NCBI RefSeq assembly: GCF_900177405.1
Contig: NZ_LT840185.1
Coordinates: 682,001 to 746,000, forward strand
Length of the DNA: 64,000 bases
Reading direction: 5' to 3'
Source: Allosphingosinicella indica
GTDB taxonomy: Bacteria; Pseudomonadota; Alphaproteobacteria; Sphingomonadales; Sphingomonadaceae
Part shown: positions 1 to 9,076 of the stretch, in pieces
Position numbering within the stretch: position 1 is the stretch's first letter
Layout of the letters: every line of letters begins with the position of its first letter
Notes under the pieces: generated by a model
The model's database searches: none
What the model was told of the DNA's origin: nothing
Seen by the model: the letters and a program-made list of their open reading frames with translations, nothing else
Position numbers and translations under genes: made by a program

Positions 1-542
1 TCCGACATCGCGAACTGGAGCAGCAGCAATATGCCGAGCGCGACGAGCTGGCCCGAGATCAACGTGACATATTGGAAGCTTGAATAGAAACCGCGGCGGC
101 GCTTGCCCGCCATCTCGCTGAGGTAGGTCGCGCTCGCGCCATATTCGCCGCCGACACTCAGCCCCTGCATCATCCGCGCGATCACCAGCAGCGCGGGCGC
201 CCAGGCGCCGATCGACGCATAGGTCGGCGTCAGCGCGATCAGCAGCGAGCCGAGGCACATCAGGGTGACGCTGACCGAGAGACCGGCCTTGCGCCCATGC
301 CGATCGGCATAGATGCCCATGATCCACGCGCCAATCGGCCGCATGACGAAGCCGACCGCGAAGATCGCCGCGGTGTTCAGGAGCTGCGCGGTCTGGTCGC
401 CCTCGGGAAAGAAGACCGGCGCGAAATAGAGTGCGAAGGCGGCGTAGACATACCAGTCGTACCATTCGACCAGATTGCCCGCCGATCCGCCGATGATGGC
501 ACGGATGCGGTGCGGATTGGCGCGAACGACGTCGTTGCTCAT
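1..542 (-). CDS. MFS transporter, metabolite:H+ symporter type (partial, C-terminus outside window)
   Basis: This is the first 180 residues of a major facilitator superfamily permease, read leftwards from an ATG at 540-542 and cut by the window edge. The N-terminus has the [12 protein letters not shown] signature of the metabolite:H+ symporter subfamily (KgtP, ProP and ShiA relatives). A loop with a DRHGRKAG motif follows the second helix, then [14 protein letters not shown] in helix four. Such proteins sit in the inner membrane and import small acids or osmolytes with protons; the substrate cannot be read here. The start lies 4 bases past the stop of the preceding lipoprotein gene, so the two look co-transcribed with the amino-acid permease further upstream. 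A second MHS-type transporter is at 48961-50568. Confidence 0.88.
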   Translation of the reverse strand, partial: MSNDVVRANPHRIRAIIGGSAGNLVEWYDWYVYAAFALYFAPVFFPEGDQTAQLLNTAAIFAVGFVMRPIGAWIMGIYADRHGRKAGLSVSVTLMCLGSLLIALTPTYASIGAWAPALLVIARMMQGLSVGGEYGASATYLSEMAGKRRRGFYSSFQYVTLISGQLVALGILLLLQFAMS

Positions 543-546
543 GCCG

Positions 547-1176
547 CTAGCGTCCCACCGTGATCGTCTTGATCTGCAGCGTGAAATAGGGCTGTTCGCG
601 CTGGCTGATCTCGATCCGCCGCGGCCAGACCATTCCCGCGACGTCGATGCGGCCCGAGAAGCGGAACCGCTGGTTCACCGGCTTCGGACTGCCTCCCGGA
701 TCGATCACCACGTTGCGCGCGCCGATCAGCCGCCCGCCGCGATCGAAGCGGAAGGTGGTGGAAGGAATGTCGGGCGCGGACCCGCCCAGCGTCACGCTCT
801 CGCCCGCTCGCGTGGCGGAAAGCGGAATGGCCTGCTGCATCAGCGCGTAGATCGCGAATTGCTGCTTCTCGTGGCGCCACATCGGCTCGGGCATTTCGGT
901 CCGCTCGCCGTTGACCTCAAGCCAGCCGCCCTTCTCGCCGACTACCAGCGAGCGGCGCCTCTCCGGCCCCTCGGTCAGCAGCCAGGTGTCCGACCGCGCC
1001 TCGCGGAACGGCGTCATCTTGGTCTCGACGCCGATCTCGACCGGGCCGGTGTTGGTGTGGACGATCGCCGTGCCGGTCCACGACAGCGGCTTCGGCTCCA
1101 CAGCCTTGGGCGCCTCGGGCGCGGGCTTGCACGCGGCGAGCGCCGCCAGCGCGATCAGCGCCGCGATCCGCCTCAC
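547..1176 (-). CDS. Putative lipoprotein of unknown function
   Basis: A 209-residue protein with a lipoprotein signal: a short basic start, a hydrophobic run and a lipobox ending ALAAC at about residue 16, followed by a Pro/Ala/Lys-rich linker. The rest reads as a soluble beta-rich domain without a motif I recognise. It starts with GTG, whose bases overlap the TGA of the amino-acid permease in a GTGA junction, which indicates translational coupling. It stops 4 bases before the MFS gene. Its position between two transporters suggests an outer-membrane or periplasmic accessory role, which is inference only. Confidence 0.75.
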   Translation of the reverse strand: MRRIAALIALAALAACKPAPEAPKAVEPKPLSWTGTAIVHTNTGPVEIGVETKMTPFREARSDTWLLTEGPERRRSLVVGEKGGWLEVNGERTEMPEPMWRHEKQQFAIYALMQQAIPLSATRAGESVTLGGSAPDIPSTTFRFDRGGRLIGARNVVIDPGGSPKPVNQRFRFSGRIDVAGMVWPRRIEISQREQPYFTLQIKTITVGR

Positions 1177-2576
1177 GCCTTGCGCGCCAGGCTGTGCCGC
1201 GCGCCGTAGCCGAAATAGAACAGGAAGCCGACGACATGCGCGAGGACGAAATAGAGCTGCGTCGACTGCGGCAGGCTGAGGAACAGGTAAAGGCAGCCGA
1301 GGATCGCAATCCCGCCGACGATCGGCGCCGCGGGCGTGCGGAAGGTACGCGGCGCATCCGGCGCGCGGCGGCGCATGATGAGCATGCAGAGTGCCACTGC
1401 GGCGAAGGCGGTGAGCGTTCCCGCATTGGCGAGCGCGGCCAGCTCGGCGAGCGGGATGAACCCGGCAAGCACTGCGACGATCGATGCGGTGAAGATGGTG
1501 ATCCGCACCGGCGTGCCGCGCGACGACACTTTCGCCAGGCCCTCCGGCAGCAGCCGGTCGCGCGCCATGACGAAGAAGATGCGGCTCTGGCCGTAGAAGA
1601 AAGCGAGGATCACGGTCGGCAATGCCACCACGGCCGACACCGCGAGGAAGGTCGCCGCGCCGCCCTGCCCGATCTCGCGCAGGATCAGCGCCAGCGGCTC
1701 GGGGCTGTTGGCGAAGCGGGTGTAGGCGATCGCGCCGATCGCGCAGGCCGCGACGGCCATGTAGATGGCGATGCAGATGAACATCGATCCGACGATGCCG
1801 ATCTTGAGATCGCGGGCGGGATTCTTGGTTTCCTCTGCCGCGGTCGCGATCGCGTCGAAGCCGTAGAAGGCGAAGAAGATGATCGCCGCCGCCGCCATCA
1901 CGCCACGCTCGACGCCGTCCGGCCCCATATGCTTGGCGAAGCCGAACGGGCTGAACGGCTCGAAATTGGCGGCGTTGAAATAGGGCAGAGTGACCGCGAC
2001 GAAGACGACCAGCGCAAGCACCTTCACCACCACCAGCGCCGCGTTCACCGTCGCGCTCTCGCGGGTGCCGACCATCAGCAGCCCCGCGACGACCGCGATG
2101 ATGAAGATCGCCGGCAGGTTGATGATGCCGCCCAATTCCGGCCCCTGCATCAAGCTCATCGGCACGCCCAATGAGGCCTGCAGCAGCGGCGCGGCATAGC
2201 CCGACCAGCCGACCGCCACCGCGCTCACCACCAAACTATATTCGAGGATCAGGCTCCAGCCGATGATCCAGGCGAACAGCTCGCCGATCACGACGTAGGA
2301 ATAGGTGTAAGCGCTGCCCGACTGCGGGATCATCGTCGCCATCTCGGCATAAGCGAGCGCGGCGGCGGCGCAGATCACGCCGGCGATCACGAAGGAGACG
2401 ATCACCGCAGGCCCGGCCTTGTCAGCGCCGACACCGATCAGCGTCAGGATGCCGGTGCCGACGATCGCGCCGACGCCCAATGCGATGAGATGCGGCCAGG
2501 ATAGAGTCGGCGTAAGCCTGTGCTCGGGTGCTACTTCCTCCGCGATCATCGGCTTGCGCGCGTTCCAGCCTGCCAT
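1173..2576 (-). CDS. APC-family amino acid permease
   Basis: An inner-membrane amino acid/polyamine/organocation (APC) transporter of 467 residues with about 12 to 13 hydrophobic segments. The family's first-helix motif is clear (GVGAIVGTGILTLIGVGADK), followed by the helix-two/three pattern AALAYAEMATMIPQSGSAYTY. The overall shape fits the cationic amino acid transporter (CAT/YfnA) branch. A longer frame extends upstream to 2642, but I chose the ATG at 2574-2576 because a strong ribosome binding site (AGGAGG) lies just before it. It heads an operon with the lipoprotein (GTGA overlap) and the MFS transporter. The substrate is not determinable; cationic or small neutral amino acids are the usual ones. 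Confidence 0.9.
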   Translation of the reverse strand: MAGWNARKPMIAEEVAPEHRLTPTLSWPHLIALGVGAIVGTGILTLIGVGADKAGPAVIVSFVIAGVICAAAALAYAEMATMIPQSGSAYTYSYVVIGELFAWIIGWSLILEYSLVVSAVAVGWSGYAAPLLQASLGVPMSLMQGPELGGIINLPAIFIIAVVAGLLMVGTRESATVNAALVVVKVLALVVFVAVTLPYFNAANFEPFSPFGFAKHMGPDGVERGVMAAAAIIFFAFYGFDAIATAAEETKNPARDLKIGIVGSMFICIAIYMAVAACAIGAIAYTRFANSPEPLALILREIGQGGAATFLAVSAVVALPTVILAFFYGQSRIFFVMARDRLLPEGLAKVSSRGTPVRITIFTASIVAVLAGFIPLAELAALANAGTLTAFAAVALCMLIMRRRAPDAPRTFRTPAAPIVGGIAILGCLYLFLSLPQSTQLYFVLAHVVGFLFYFGYGARHSLARKA

Positions 2577-2655
2577 CCGCCCCTCCTGTTCGATGCGGCG
2601 CGCACCATGACGAGGAATGCCCGCGGCGTCCATGCCCCCCAACCCGGCGAAGCGG

Positions 2656-4107
2656 CTAGCGGTAGGTGACGACTTTCACGCGCTGCCCCGGCTCCAGCGT
2701 CGCGCCGGCGTCCAGCGCGTTGAGCATCAGGAAGCGGTCTGCGGGCCGCTCGGCTGCCATCCGTCCGGCGAGGCTCTGGACCGTATCGCCTGGACCGGCG
2801 CGGACGATGCGGATTTGGCGCGGGCGGAGCTGCGCCGCTTCCTCCGCCGACAGCAGCCGGAACGATCCGAATAAGGCATCGAGCGCCGCGCTGCCCGCTT
2901 CCGATGCGACCAGGAAATGATAGGCGCCGCCGTCCCCCGCATCATAGGCCGCGACGGTCAGCTCGGCATTGCCCTGCGGCGTCGAGACGCGGAGCGGCAG
3001 CAGCACCGCCGAGAGGCCGTTGATCCGCGTCCGCCGCACCGGCCCGGCCTCCGCCGCCATGCCGCCGAGCGCGCCGCGCGCCAGCGCCTCGGCATAGGCT
3101 TCGAGGCCGCCGGGCGGCATCCGTCCGCCGGCGAACTCGCCGCGCAGACCGCCCGGCCCCTCGATCATTATCGCCTGCGGGCTGTTGGTGAGCGTGAAAC
3201 CCGGCGGCGCCTCGAACGCGATGCGCATCACGGGGTGGAGGAAACGCCGGCCGATCACGAAGCCCTGCTGCGGGTCGTCGCCGTAGAGCATCCCGTCGAG
3301 CTCGGTCAGGAACGGCTCGACCTTTTCCGGCAGCGCATTGTCGGCAAGGCCGGTCGCCTTGGCCGTGGCGGAGGCGCGCTGAATGCGGTTCTCGGTCAGC
3401 GGGTGCGTCATCGTCCATTCGGGCATGCGCCGCGCGGCATTCTCGTCCGCCCCCGCGGCGGCGAACTTCTCCTGCCGGGTGAGCGCGCGCAGCATGTCCG
3501 CCGCCTCGTAGGGGTCGTAGCCCGCCGCTTTCATGTAACGGATACCGAGATCGTCCGATTCATATTCCTGGGTGCGCGAGTAGCGGAGCGTGAAGAACTC
3601 CGCAGCCTGGCCGGCGATGCGGGTCAGCGCCTCGCTGTCGGTGATGAGGCCCACCGCGATCACGCCGAGCTGGCGGAGCAGCGACCGGTTCTGCTGCCGC
3701 GCCGAATGGTCGGCGACGATATGGCCGAGCTCGTGCCCCAGCACCGACGCCAGCTCGGCCTCCGAATTGACGAGGCCGACCAGTCCGCGTGTGACGTAAA
3801 TGTAGCAGCCCGGCACTGCGAAGGCGTTGACGACATCGCTGTTGACCAGCGTAAAGGTGCATTGCCCCGGCAGCCCTGCCGCATCGGCGATGCGCTCGCC
3901 GACGCGCGTGACATAAGCGGCCTCCGCCCCATCATAGGCACCGCCGAATTCGGCGAGAAGCTGCGGATGCGCCTCCGCCCCCTGCGCCCGCGCGCCCTCG
4001 CTGATCGAGGGCTGATAATCGGGGGTCTGCTGGGAGCCGCAAGACGCGGCGAACAGGGCGGCAAGCAACGCGGCAGGGATACGCATGGCGCTGCTACGCA
4101 TGATCAC
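2656..4107 (-). CDS. M48-family periplasmic metalloprotease, lipoprotein
   Basis: A zinc peptidase of up to 483 residues resembling the BepA/YfgC-type M48 proteases that act on outer-membrane proteins. The zinc motif HELGH is at about residues 125-129, and the third ligand lies in a later EYESDD stretch. A lipobox-like ASC near residue 23 marks it as an exported lipoprotein. The C-terminal part ends in a LysM-like segment (RAGPGDTVQSLAGRM), which may hold it near peptidoglycan. The start is uncertain: ATGs at 4107, 4101 and 4086 all leave a working signal peptide, and no strong ribosome binding site decides. No TPR domain is evident, unlike BepA. Confidence 0.88.
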   Translation of the reverse strand: MIMRSSAMRIPAALLAALFAASCGSQQTPDYQPSISEGARAQGAEAHPQLLAEFGGAYDGAEAAYVTRVGERIADAAGLPGQCTFTLVNSDVVNAFAVPGCYIYVTRGLVGLVNSEAELASVLGHELGHIVADHSARQQNRSLLRQLGVIAVGLITDSEALTRIAGQAAEFFTLRYSRTQEYESDDLGIRYMKAAGYDPYEAADMLRALTRQEKFAAAGADENAARRMPEWTMTHPLTENRIQRASATAKATGLADNALPEKVEPFLTELDGMLYGDDPQQGFVIGRRFLHPVMRIAFEAPPGFTLTNSPQAIMIEGPGGLRGEFAGGRMPPGGLEAYAEALARGALGGMAAEAGPVRRTRINGLSAVLLPLRVSTPQGNAELTVAAYDAGDGGAYHFLVASEAGSAALDALFGSFRLLSAEEAAQLRPRQIRIVRAGPGDTVQSLAGRMAAERPADRFLMLNALDAGATLEPGQRVKVVTYR

Positions 4108-4129
4108 GGTGTTGGTTGCGCGAGGACGT

Positions 4130-4273
4130 CTTCCCCTCCCTGCAAAGGGAGGGGCTAGGGGTGGGTCCGGCGTTCTTGCGGGCTCGATGCCCGTGAGAAC
4201 GCCCCCGGAGGTCCGAGAGTGCTCGCTATCGCTCGCGACCCACCCCCTAACCCCTCCCTTGCAGGGAGGGGAG
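4130..4273. repeat. Intergenic inverted repeat pair (CCCCTCCCTGCAAAGGGAGGGG type)
   Basis: Two arms, at about 4130-4168 and 4237-4273, are near-perfect inverted copies. Each carries a small CCCCTCCC/GGGAGGGG hairpin followed or preceded by a CTAGGGGTGGGTC-like tail. They lie between the M48 gene and the DUF885 gene. The layout (hairpin, spacer, inverted hairpin) is that of a REP/BIME-like element. Confidence 0.7.
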
Positions 4274-4278
4274 AAAAC

Positions 4279-6099
4279 TCACCCCGCCTTTCGTTCCGCA
4301 ACCCACGCAGCCACATTCTTCTCGAGGATATCGAGCGGCACCGGTCCGGGCAGCAGCACGGCGTCGTGGAAAGCCTTGATGTCGAAGCGGTCGCCCAGTT
4401 CCTTCCGGGCATTCTCGCGCAACTCCATGATCTTGAGCTTGCCGATCATGTAGGCGGTCGCCTGACCGGGATAGACGATGTAGCGCTCGATCCCTTTCTC
4501 GATGTCGCCGTCGGGGTTGGGCGTATTGTCCTTCAGCCACTGGATTGCCTCCTCGCGGCTCCAGCGCTTCGAGTGCAGCCCGGTGTCGACCACCAGTCGC
4601 CCGGCGCGCCACAGCTCCATGCCCAGCCGGCCGAAGTCCGAATAGGGATCGGTGTAGAAGCCCATGTCCTTGGCCAGCTCCTCCGAGTAGAGGCCCCAGC
4701 CTTCCGAATAGACGGTCGCGCCGCCGAAGCGGCGGAACGGCGGCACCTTGTCGCCAAGCTCGGTCTGCACCGATCGCTGGAGGTGATGCCCCGGTACGCC
4801 CTCGTGATAGGCGAGCGCCTCAAGCTCGGTCTTGGGCATGTCCTTGAGGTTGTAGAGATTGACGTAATAGGTGCCCGGCCGCGACCCGTCCGGCGCCGGC
4901 GAGTTGTAGAAGGCCTTGCCCGCCGATTTCTCGCGGAACGCCTCCACCGGCTTCACCACCAGCTCGGACTTCGGCAGCGTGTTGAAATAGTTCGGAAGCG
5001 CCGCCTCCATGCGGGTCAGCGCCTTGTCGACTTCCGCCAGATAGGCCTCGCGCGTCGTGTGATAGTAGCGCGGGTCGGTGCGGACGTGCTCGAAGAATGC
5101 CTTGAGATCGCCCTTGAAGCCGACCTGCTTCATGATCGCACGCATCTCGTCATGGATGCGCTTGGTCTCCTTGAGGCCGATGTCGTGGATCTGCTCGGCG
5201 GTGTAATCGGTGGTCGTGTAAAAGCCGAGCCGCTCGTTGTAATAATCGGCGCCGTTGGCGAAGCGCCACACGCCGTCGTCGGTCGGCGCGATCGCCTGCT
5301 GGCGCTCCATCTCGGCGACGATCCGGCCGTAGGCGGGCTTCACCTTCTCGACGAGCGCCTTGGCGCCAGCATCGATGATCCGCGTCTTCTCCGCCGCCGG
5401 AATGTCGAGCGCGTTCACCTTCTTCTTGAGGTCTTCGTAGAGCGCCGAATCCTTGCCACTCTGATCGAAGGGCGCGCCGGTGACGACATTCTTCGCGTCG
5501 CTGATGACATAAGGATAGACCCACTTTGGCGGCATCACCCCAGCATCCGCGCGCGCCTTCGCCTCGGCCAGCGACTGATCGATCGCGACATCCATCGTCG
5601 CCAGCCGGCTGACATAGGCTTCCGCCGTCGCCTGGTCCTTCACGCGGTGGATGTTGATGAGGAAGGCAGGCAGGCCAGACTGCACGCCATTCATCTGGTC
5701 GAAGATGTAGCCGTTCTTGCGGAAGCGGAACGCGCCGGACGAGCGCTGGACCATATTCTCGAACAAGTCGTAGGAAAGCTGATCTTGCGGCGAGAGCGAA
5801 GCGCGCGGGAATTTCGCCTTGAGATCGGCCAGCGTGCGCTCGGCGAGCTGCTGGCGCTGGACGTCGGCGGCGTCCGACTGATCGCCCCACTTGCCGTAAT
5901 CCGCATCGATGATCGCGCGATAGGCCTTGGCGCGCGGCGACAGCGCCAGCGACGCCTTGTCATAGGCTTCGAAGAAAGCGGCGAGCTCGGCATTGGCGGG
6001 CCGCTGGGCGGTCGCGCTTGCAGCGGGCGCGGCGTTCTGGGCCACGGCGGCGGGAGCGGCGAGCGCAATCAGCGCGGCGGACAGCATCAGGCGGGTCAT
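4279..6099 (-). CDS. DUF885 family protein, probable exported metallopeptidase
   Basis: A 606-residue protein with a clean signal peptide (hydrophobic run ending AAPAAVAQ near residue 21). It belongs to the DUF885 family, recognised by YHEGVPGHHLQ about three quarters along, whose HEGxPGHH pattern resembles the HExxH zinc site of M32-like carboxypeptidases. YSEGWGLYSEEL shortly after supplies the probable downstream glutamate ligand. The role in peptide degradation in the periplasm is inferred from this motif and from the neighbouring peptidases. The length fits the family. Confidence 0.88.
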   Translation of the reverse strand: MTRLMLSAALIALAAPAAVAQNAAPAASATAQRPANAELAAFFEAYDKASLALSPRAKAYRAIIDADYGKWGDQSDAADVQRQQLAERTLADLKAKFPRASLSPQDQLSYDLFENMVQRSSGAFRFRKNGYIFDQMNGVQSGLPAFLINIHRVKDQATAEAYVSRLATMDVAIDQSLAEAKARADAGVMPPKWVYPYVISDAKNVVTGAPFDQSGKDSALYEDLKKKVNALDIPAAEKTRIIDAGAKALVEKVKPAYGRIVAEMERQQAIAPTDDGVWRFANGADYYNERLGFYTTTDYTAEQIHDIGLKETKRIHDEMRAIMKQVGFKGDLKAFFEHVRTDPRYYHTTREAYLAEVDKALTRMEAALPNYFNTLPKSELVVKPVEAFREKSAGKAFYNSPAPDGSRPGTYYVNLYNLKDMPKTELEALAYHEGVPGHHLQRSVQTELGDKVPPFRRFGGATVYSEGWGLYSEELAKDMGFYTDPYSDFGRLGMELWRAGRLVVDTGLHSKRWSREEAIQWLKDNTPNPDGDIEKGIERYIVYPGQATAYMIGKLKIMELRENARKELGDRFDIKAFHDAVLLPGPVPLDILEKNVAAWVAERKAG

Positions 6100-6197
6100 G
6101 GGGGCGGGTGATCCTCTCTTGGACGGTCGTATCCGGTATACCGTAGCGTCCGAGGAGGCGCTTTGACCAGTGCGGGAACCACTGCCATAGCGCCGCC

Positions 6198-7214
6198 ATG
6201 ACCCTCTATCGCGCGCTCACCCCCCTACTCTTCCGGCTCGACGGCGAGCGCGCGCACCGCCTGACGATCGCCGCGCTGAAGGCCACGCCGCTCCCCGCGC
6301 GCGCCGCTCCGCGCCTGCCCCTCCGCGTCGCGGGCCTCGACTTTCCTAACCCGGTCGGGCTTGCCGCCGGGTTCGACAAGGATGCCGAGGTGCCCGCCGA
6401 AATGCTCGCGCTTGGCTTCGGCTTCGTCGAGGTCGGGACGCTCACCCCGCTGCCGCAGGCGGGCAATCCGAAGCCGCGGCTGTTCCGGCTGGCGGAGGAC
6501 CGCGCGGTGATCAACCGGATGGGCTTCAACAATGGCGGCCAGGCTGCGGCGCACGCGCGGCTCGCGCGGCGCGGCGCTGGGATCGTCGGCGTCAACATTG
6601 GCGCCAACAAGGACAGCGCCGACCGCATCGCCGACTACGCCAAAGGCGCGGCGGCGATGAAGGACGTTGCCGATTATCTTACCGTCAACATCTCCTCGCC
6701 CAACACGCCGGGCCTTCGCGCGCTGCAGGACAAGGGGGCGCTCGACGAACTGCTCGCGGCGGTGATGGCGGCGCGCGAGGCCGCCGGGCCGCCGGTGTTC
6801 CTCAAGGTCGCGCCCGATCTCGAAAGCGCCGACGTCGACGACATCGCAGCGGTCGCCATCGCGCGCGGGCTCGATGCGCTCATCGTCTCCAACACCACCA
6901 TCGCCCGCCCGCCGCTCCGTTCGCGTTACGCGAGCGAGGCAGGCGGCTTGTCGGGCGCACCGCTCAAAGGCCCCGCGCTCGACAAGCTCAAGGCGTTCCG
7001 CAGCGCTACCGGCGGCGCGCTGCCGCTGATCGCCGCAGGCGGGATCGAGAGCGGCGCCGATGCCTATGCCCGCATCCGCGCCGGCGCGAGCCTCGTCCAG
7101 CTCTACTCCGCGCTGGTCTACGAAGGCCCCACCCTCGCCCGCCGCATCGTCGCCGAACTCGCCGCGCTACTGAGGCGCGACGGCTTCGCCAGCGTCGCAG
7201 AAGCGGTGGGCTGA
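6198..7214 (+). CDS. pyrD: Dihydroorotate dehydrogenase (quinone), class 2
   Basis: PyrD oxidises dihydroorotate to orotate in pyrimidine synthesis and passes electrons to the quinone pool from the inner face of the membrane. The 338-residue length fits class 2. Landmarks are the N-terminal amphipathic segment, NPVGLAAGFDKD, GVNIGANKDS and NISSPNTPGLR. The last contains the catalytic serine that separates class 2 from the cysteine-using class 1. The glycine-rich FMN phosphate site, IAAGGIESGADAY, is near the end. It is divergent from the DUF885 gene and appears to be a single-gene unit. Confidence 0.97.
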   Translation: MTLYRALTPLLFRLDGERAHRLTIAALKATPLPARAAPRLPLRVAGLDFPNPVGLAAGFDKDAEVPAEMLALGFGFVEVGTLTPLPQAGNPKPRLFRLAEDRAVINRMGFNNGGQAAAHARLARRGAGIVGVNIGANKDSADRIADYAKGAAAMKDVADYLTVNISSPNTPGLRALQDKGALDELLAAVMAAREAAGPPVFLKVAPDLESADVDDIAAVAIARGLDALIVSNTTIARPPLRSRYASEAGGLSGAPLKGPALDKLKAFRSATGGALPLIAAGGIESGADAYARIRAGASLVQLYSALVYEGPTLARRIVAELAALLRRDGFASVAEAVG

Positions 7215-7314
7215 CCGTCCTGTTCCCCGGTTAACGCCGGGGCCCAGCTCACAGCGCATAGCCTCCTTCAATCCCCCGCTTCCCAAGCGCGGCAAAAGCG
7301 TTACGGTCGCCGCC

Positions 7315-9030
7315 ATGTTGCGCCGGATTCTGCCCGCCTTCGCCGCTGCCGCGCTGATGCTCGGCGGATGCGCGTCCCCCGCCGTTTCCGAAGCCCGGCC
7401 CGCCGCGACCGCAAGTGCCAAGGGGATGGTCTCCGCTGCCGATCCACGCGCCGCGGCGGCAGGGGCCGAGATTCTGCGCAAGGGTGGTAGCGCGGCCGAT
7501 GCCGCCATCGCCACCGCGATCGCGCTCACCGTCGTCGAGCCGCAATCCTCGGGCATCGGCGGCGGCGGCTTCCTCGTCTATCACGACGCCAGGGCGGGCG
7601 GCCTTTCCACCTATGACGGGCGCGAGACCGCGCCCGCCGCCGCGACGCCGCAATTGTTCCTCGATGCCGCGGGCAAGCCGATGCCGTTCCGCGAGGCGGT
7701 GCCCGGCGGTAAGAGCGTCGGCGTCCCCGGCAATTTCCGCATGTTCGCGCTGGCGCACGAGCAGCACGGCCGCCTCCCCTGGGCGGCGCTGTTCGAGCCC
7801 GCGATCCGTCTCGCCCGCGACGGTTTCGACGTCACACCGCGGATGCGCGAGATGATCGCATCGCGCACCGATCATGTCGGCATGACGCGCGGCGGGCGCG
7901 ACCAGTTGCTCGATGCATCCGGCGCGGCGAAGGCGGTCGGCACCCGCATCCGCAATCCTGACCTCGCCGCCTTGCTCGAGAGCGTCGCGAAGCGCGGCCC
8001 CGACTATTTCTACACCGGCGCCCCTGCTGAGGCGCTGGTCCGCACCGTCACCACCGCCGCCAAGAACCCGTCGGCGATGACGATGGGCGACATGGCGAGC
8101 TACGACGCCAAGGAGCGCGACGTGCTGTGCGGCACGTATCGCGGCTATCGCATCTGCGGCATGGGACCGCCCTCGTCCGGCGCGACCACCGTCTTCGCGA
8201 TCCTGAAGCAGCTCGAGCGGTTCGACCTGAAGGCGCTCGGCAAGGACAGTCCCGAGGCCTGGCACCTCATCGCCGAATCCATGCGTCTCGCTTATGCCGA
8301 TCGCGAGGCCTATCTCGGCGATCCCGATTTCGTCCGGGTGCCGGTCGCGGGGCTGATGGACCCGGCGTACCTCGCCGGCCGCTCCGCCTTGATTTCCGCC
8401 GACAAGGCGATGGCGGAGGCGCGCGCGGGCACCCCCGCCGGGGCGCCGCGCGTCGGGGTCACCGCGAGCACGCCGGAGGCCGGCACCTCGCACCTCGCCG
8501 CAGTCGACCGCGACGGCAATGTCGCCTCGCTCACCTCGACGATCGAAAGCCCGTTCGGATCGGGGCTGACCGTCAACGGCTATTTCCTCAACAACGAGCT
8601 CACCGATTTCAACTTCGTGCCCGACAAGGGCGGCGCCCCCTCGGCCAACCGCGTCGAGGGCGGCAAGCGGCCGCGCAGCTCGATGTCGCCGAGCATCGTC
8701 TACGCGCCCGACGGCAGCGTACGGCTCGCGGTCGGCGCGGCGGGCGGCGTCACCATCATCGCGCAGGTCGCCAAGGCGATCATCGGCGTGATCGACTGGG
8801 ATCTCTCCGCGCAGGAGGCGCTCGCGCTTCCGCAGATCGTGGCGATGGGCAACAATGTCCGTGTCGAGCGCGGCACCCCGCTGGAAGCGATGATCCCGGC
8901 GCTCAAGGCCAAGGGCCAGAATGCCGTCGCGGCAGCGCCCGGGTTCAAGGCCAATGCGATCGAATGGAAGGGCGGCCGCTGGGTCGGCGCCGCCGATCCG
9001 CGCAGCGAGGGCGCTGCGGTCAGCGAATGA
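7315..9030 (+). CDS. ggt: Gamma-glutamyltransferase
   Basis: Gamma-glutamyl transpeptidase cleaves the gamma-glutamyl bond of glutathione and related peptides in the periplasm, releasing cysteinylglycine. The 571-residue precursor has a lipoprotein-like signal (LGGCAS near residue 20). Family blocks include GIGGGGFLVYHD, the self-processing site with the nucleophile threonine at residue 391 (GTSHLAAVDRDGN), LNNELTDF and PRSSMSPSIV. The protein is therefore expected to mature into large and small subunits. It stands upstream of the acyl-CoA synthetase gene by 46 bases, possibly in one transcript. Confidence 0.96.
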   Translation: MLRRILPAFAAAALMLGGCASPAVSEARPAATASAKGMVSAADPRAAAAGAEILRKGGSAADAAIATAIALTVVEPQSSGIGGGGFLVYHDARAGGLSTYDGRETAPAAATPQLFLDAAGKPMPFREAVPGGKSVGVPGNFRMFALAHEQHGRLPWAALFEPAIRLARDGFDVTPRMREMIASRTDHVGMTRGGRDQLLDASGAAKAVGTRIRNPDLAALLESVAKRGPDYFYTGAPAEALVRTVTTAAKNPSAMTMGDMASYDAKERDVLCGTYRGYRICGMGPPSSGATTVFAILKQLERFDLKALGKDSPEAWHLIAESMRLAYADREAYLGDPDFVRVPVAGLMDPAYLAGRSALISADKAMAEARAGTPAGAPRVGVTASTPEAGTSHLAAVDRDGNVASLTSTIESPFGSGLTVNGYFLNNELTDFNFVPDKGGAPSANRVEGGKRPRSSMSPSIVYAPDGSVRLAVGAAGGVTIIAQVAKAIIGVIDWDLSAQEALALPQIVAMGNNVRVERGTPLEAMIPALKAKGQNAVAAAPGFKANAIEWKGGRWVGAADPRSEGAAVSE

Positions 9031-9076
9031 TCAAGGGAGCACCGACGCGGGCAAACCGCGCGGCACGGGAGGATTG

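Noticed and set aside
4219-6111. Long open frame on the plus strand opposite the DUF885 gene
   Set aside because: The real gene on the minus strand has a clear family, signal peptide and motif. The plus-strand frame has the Arg/Leu/Val-rich composition of an antisense shadow in high-GC DNA.
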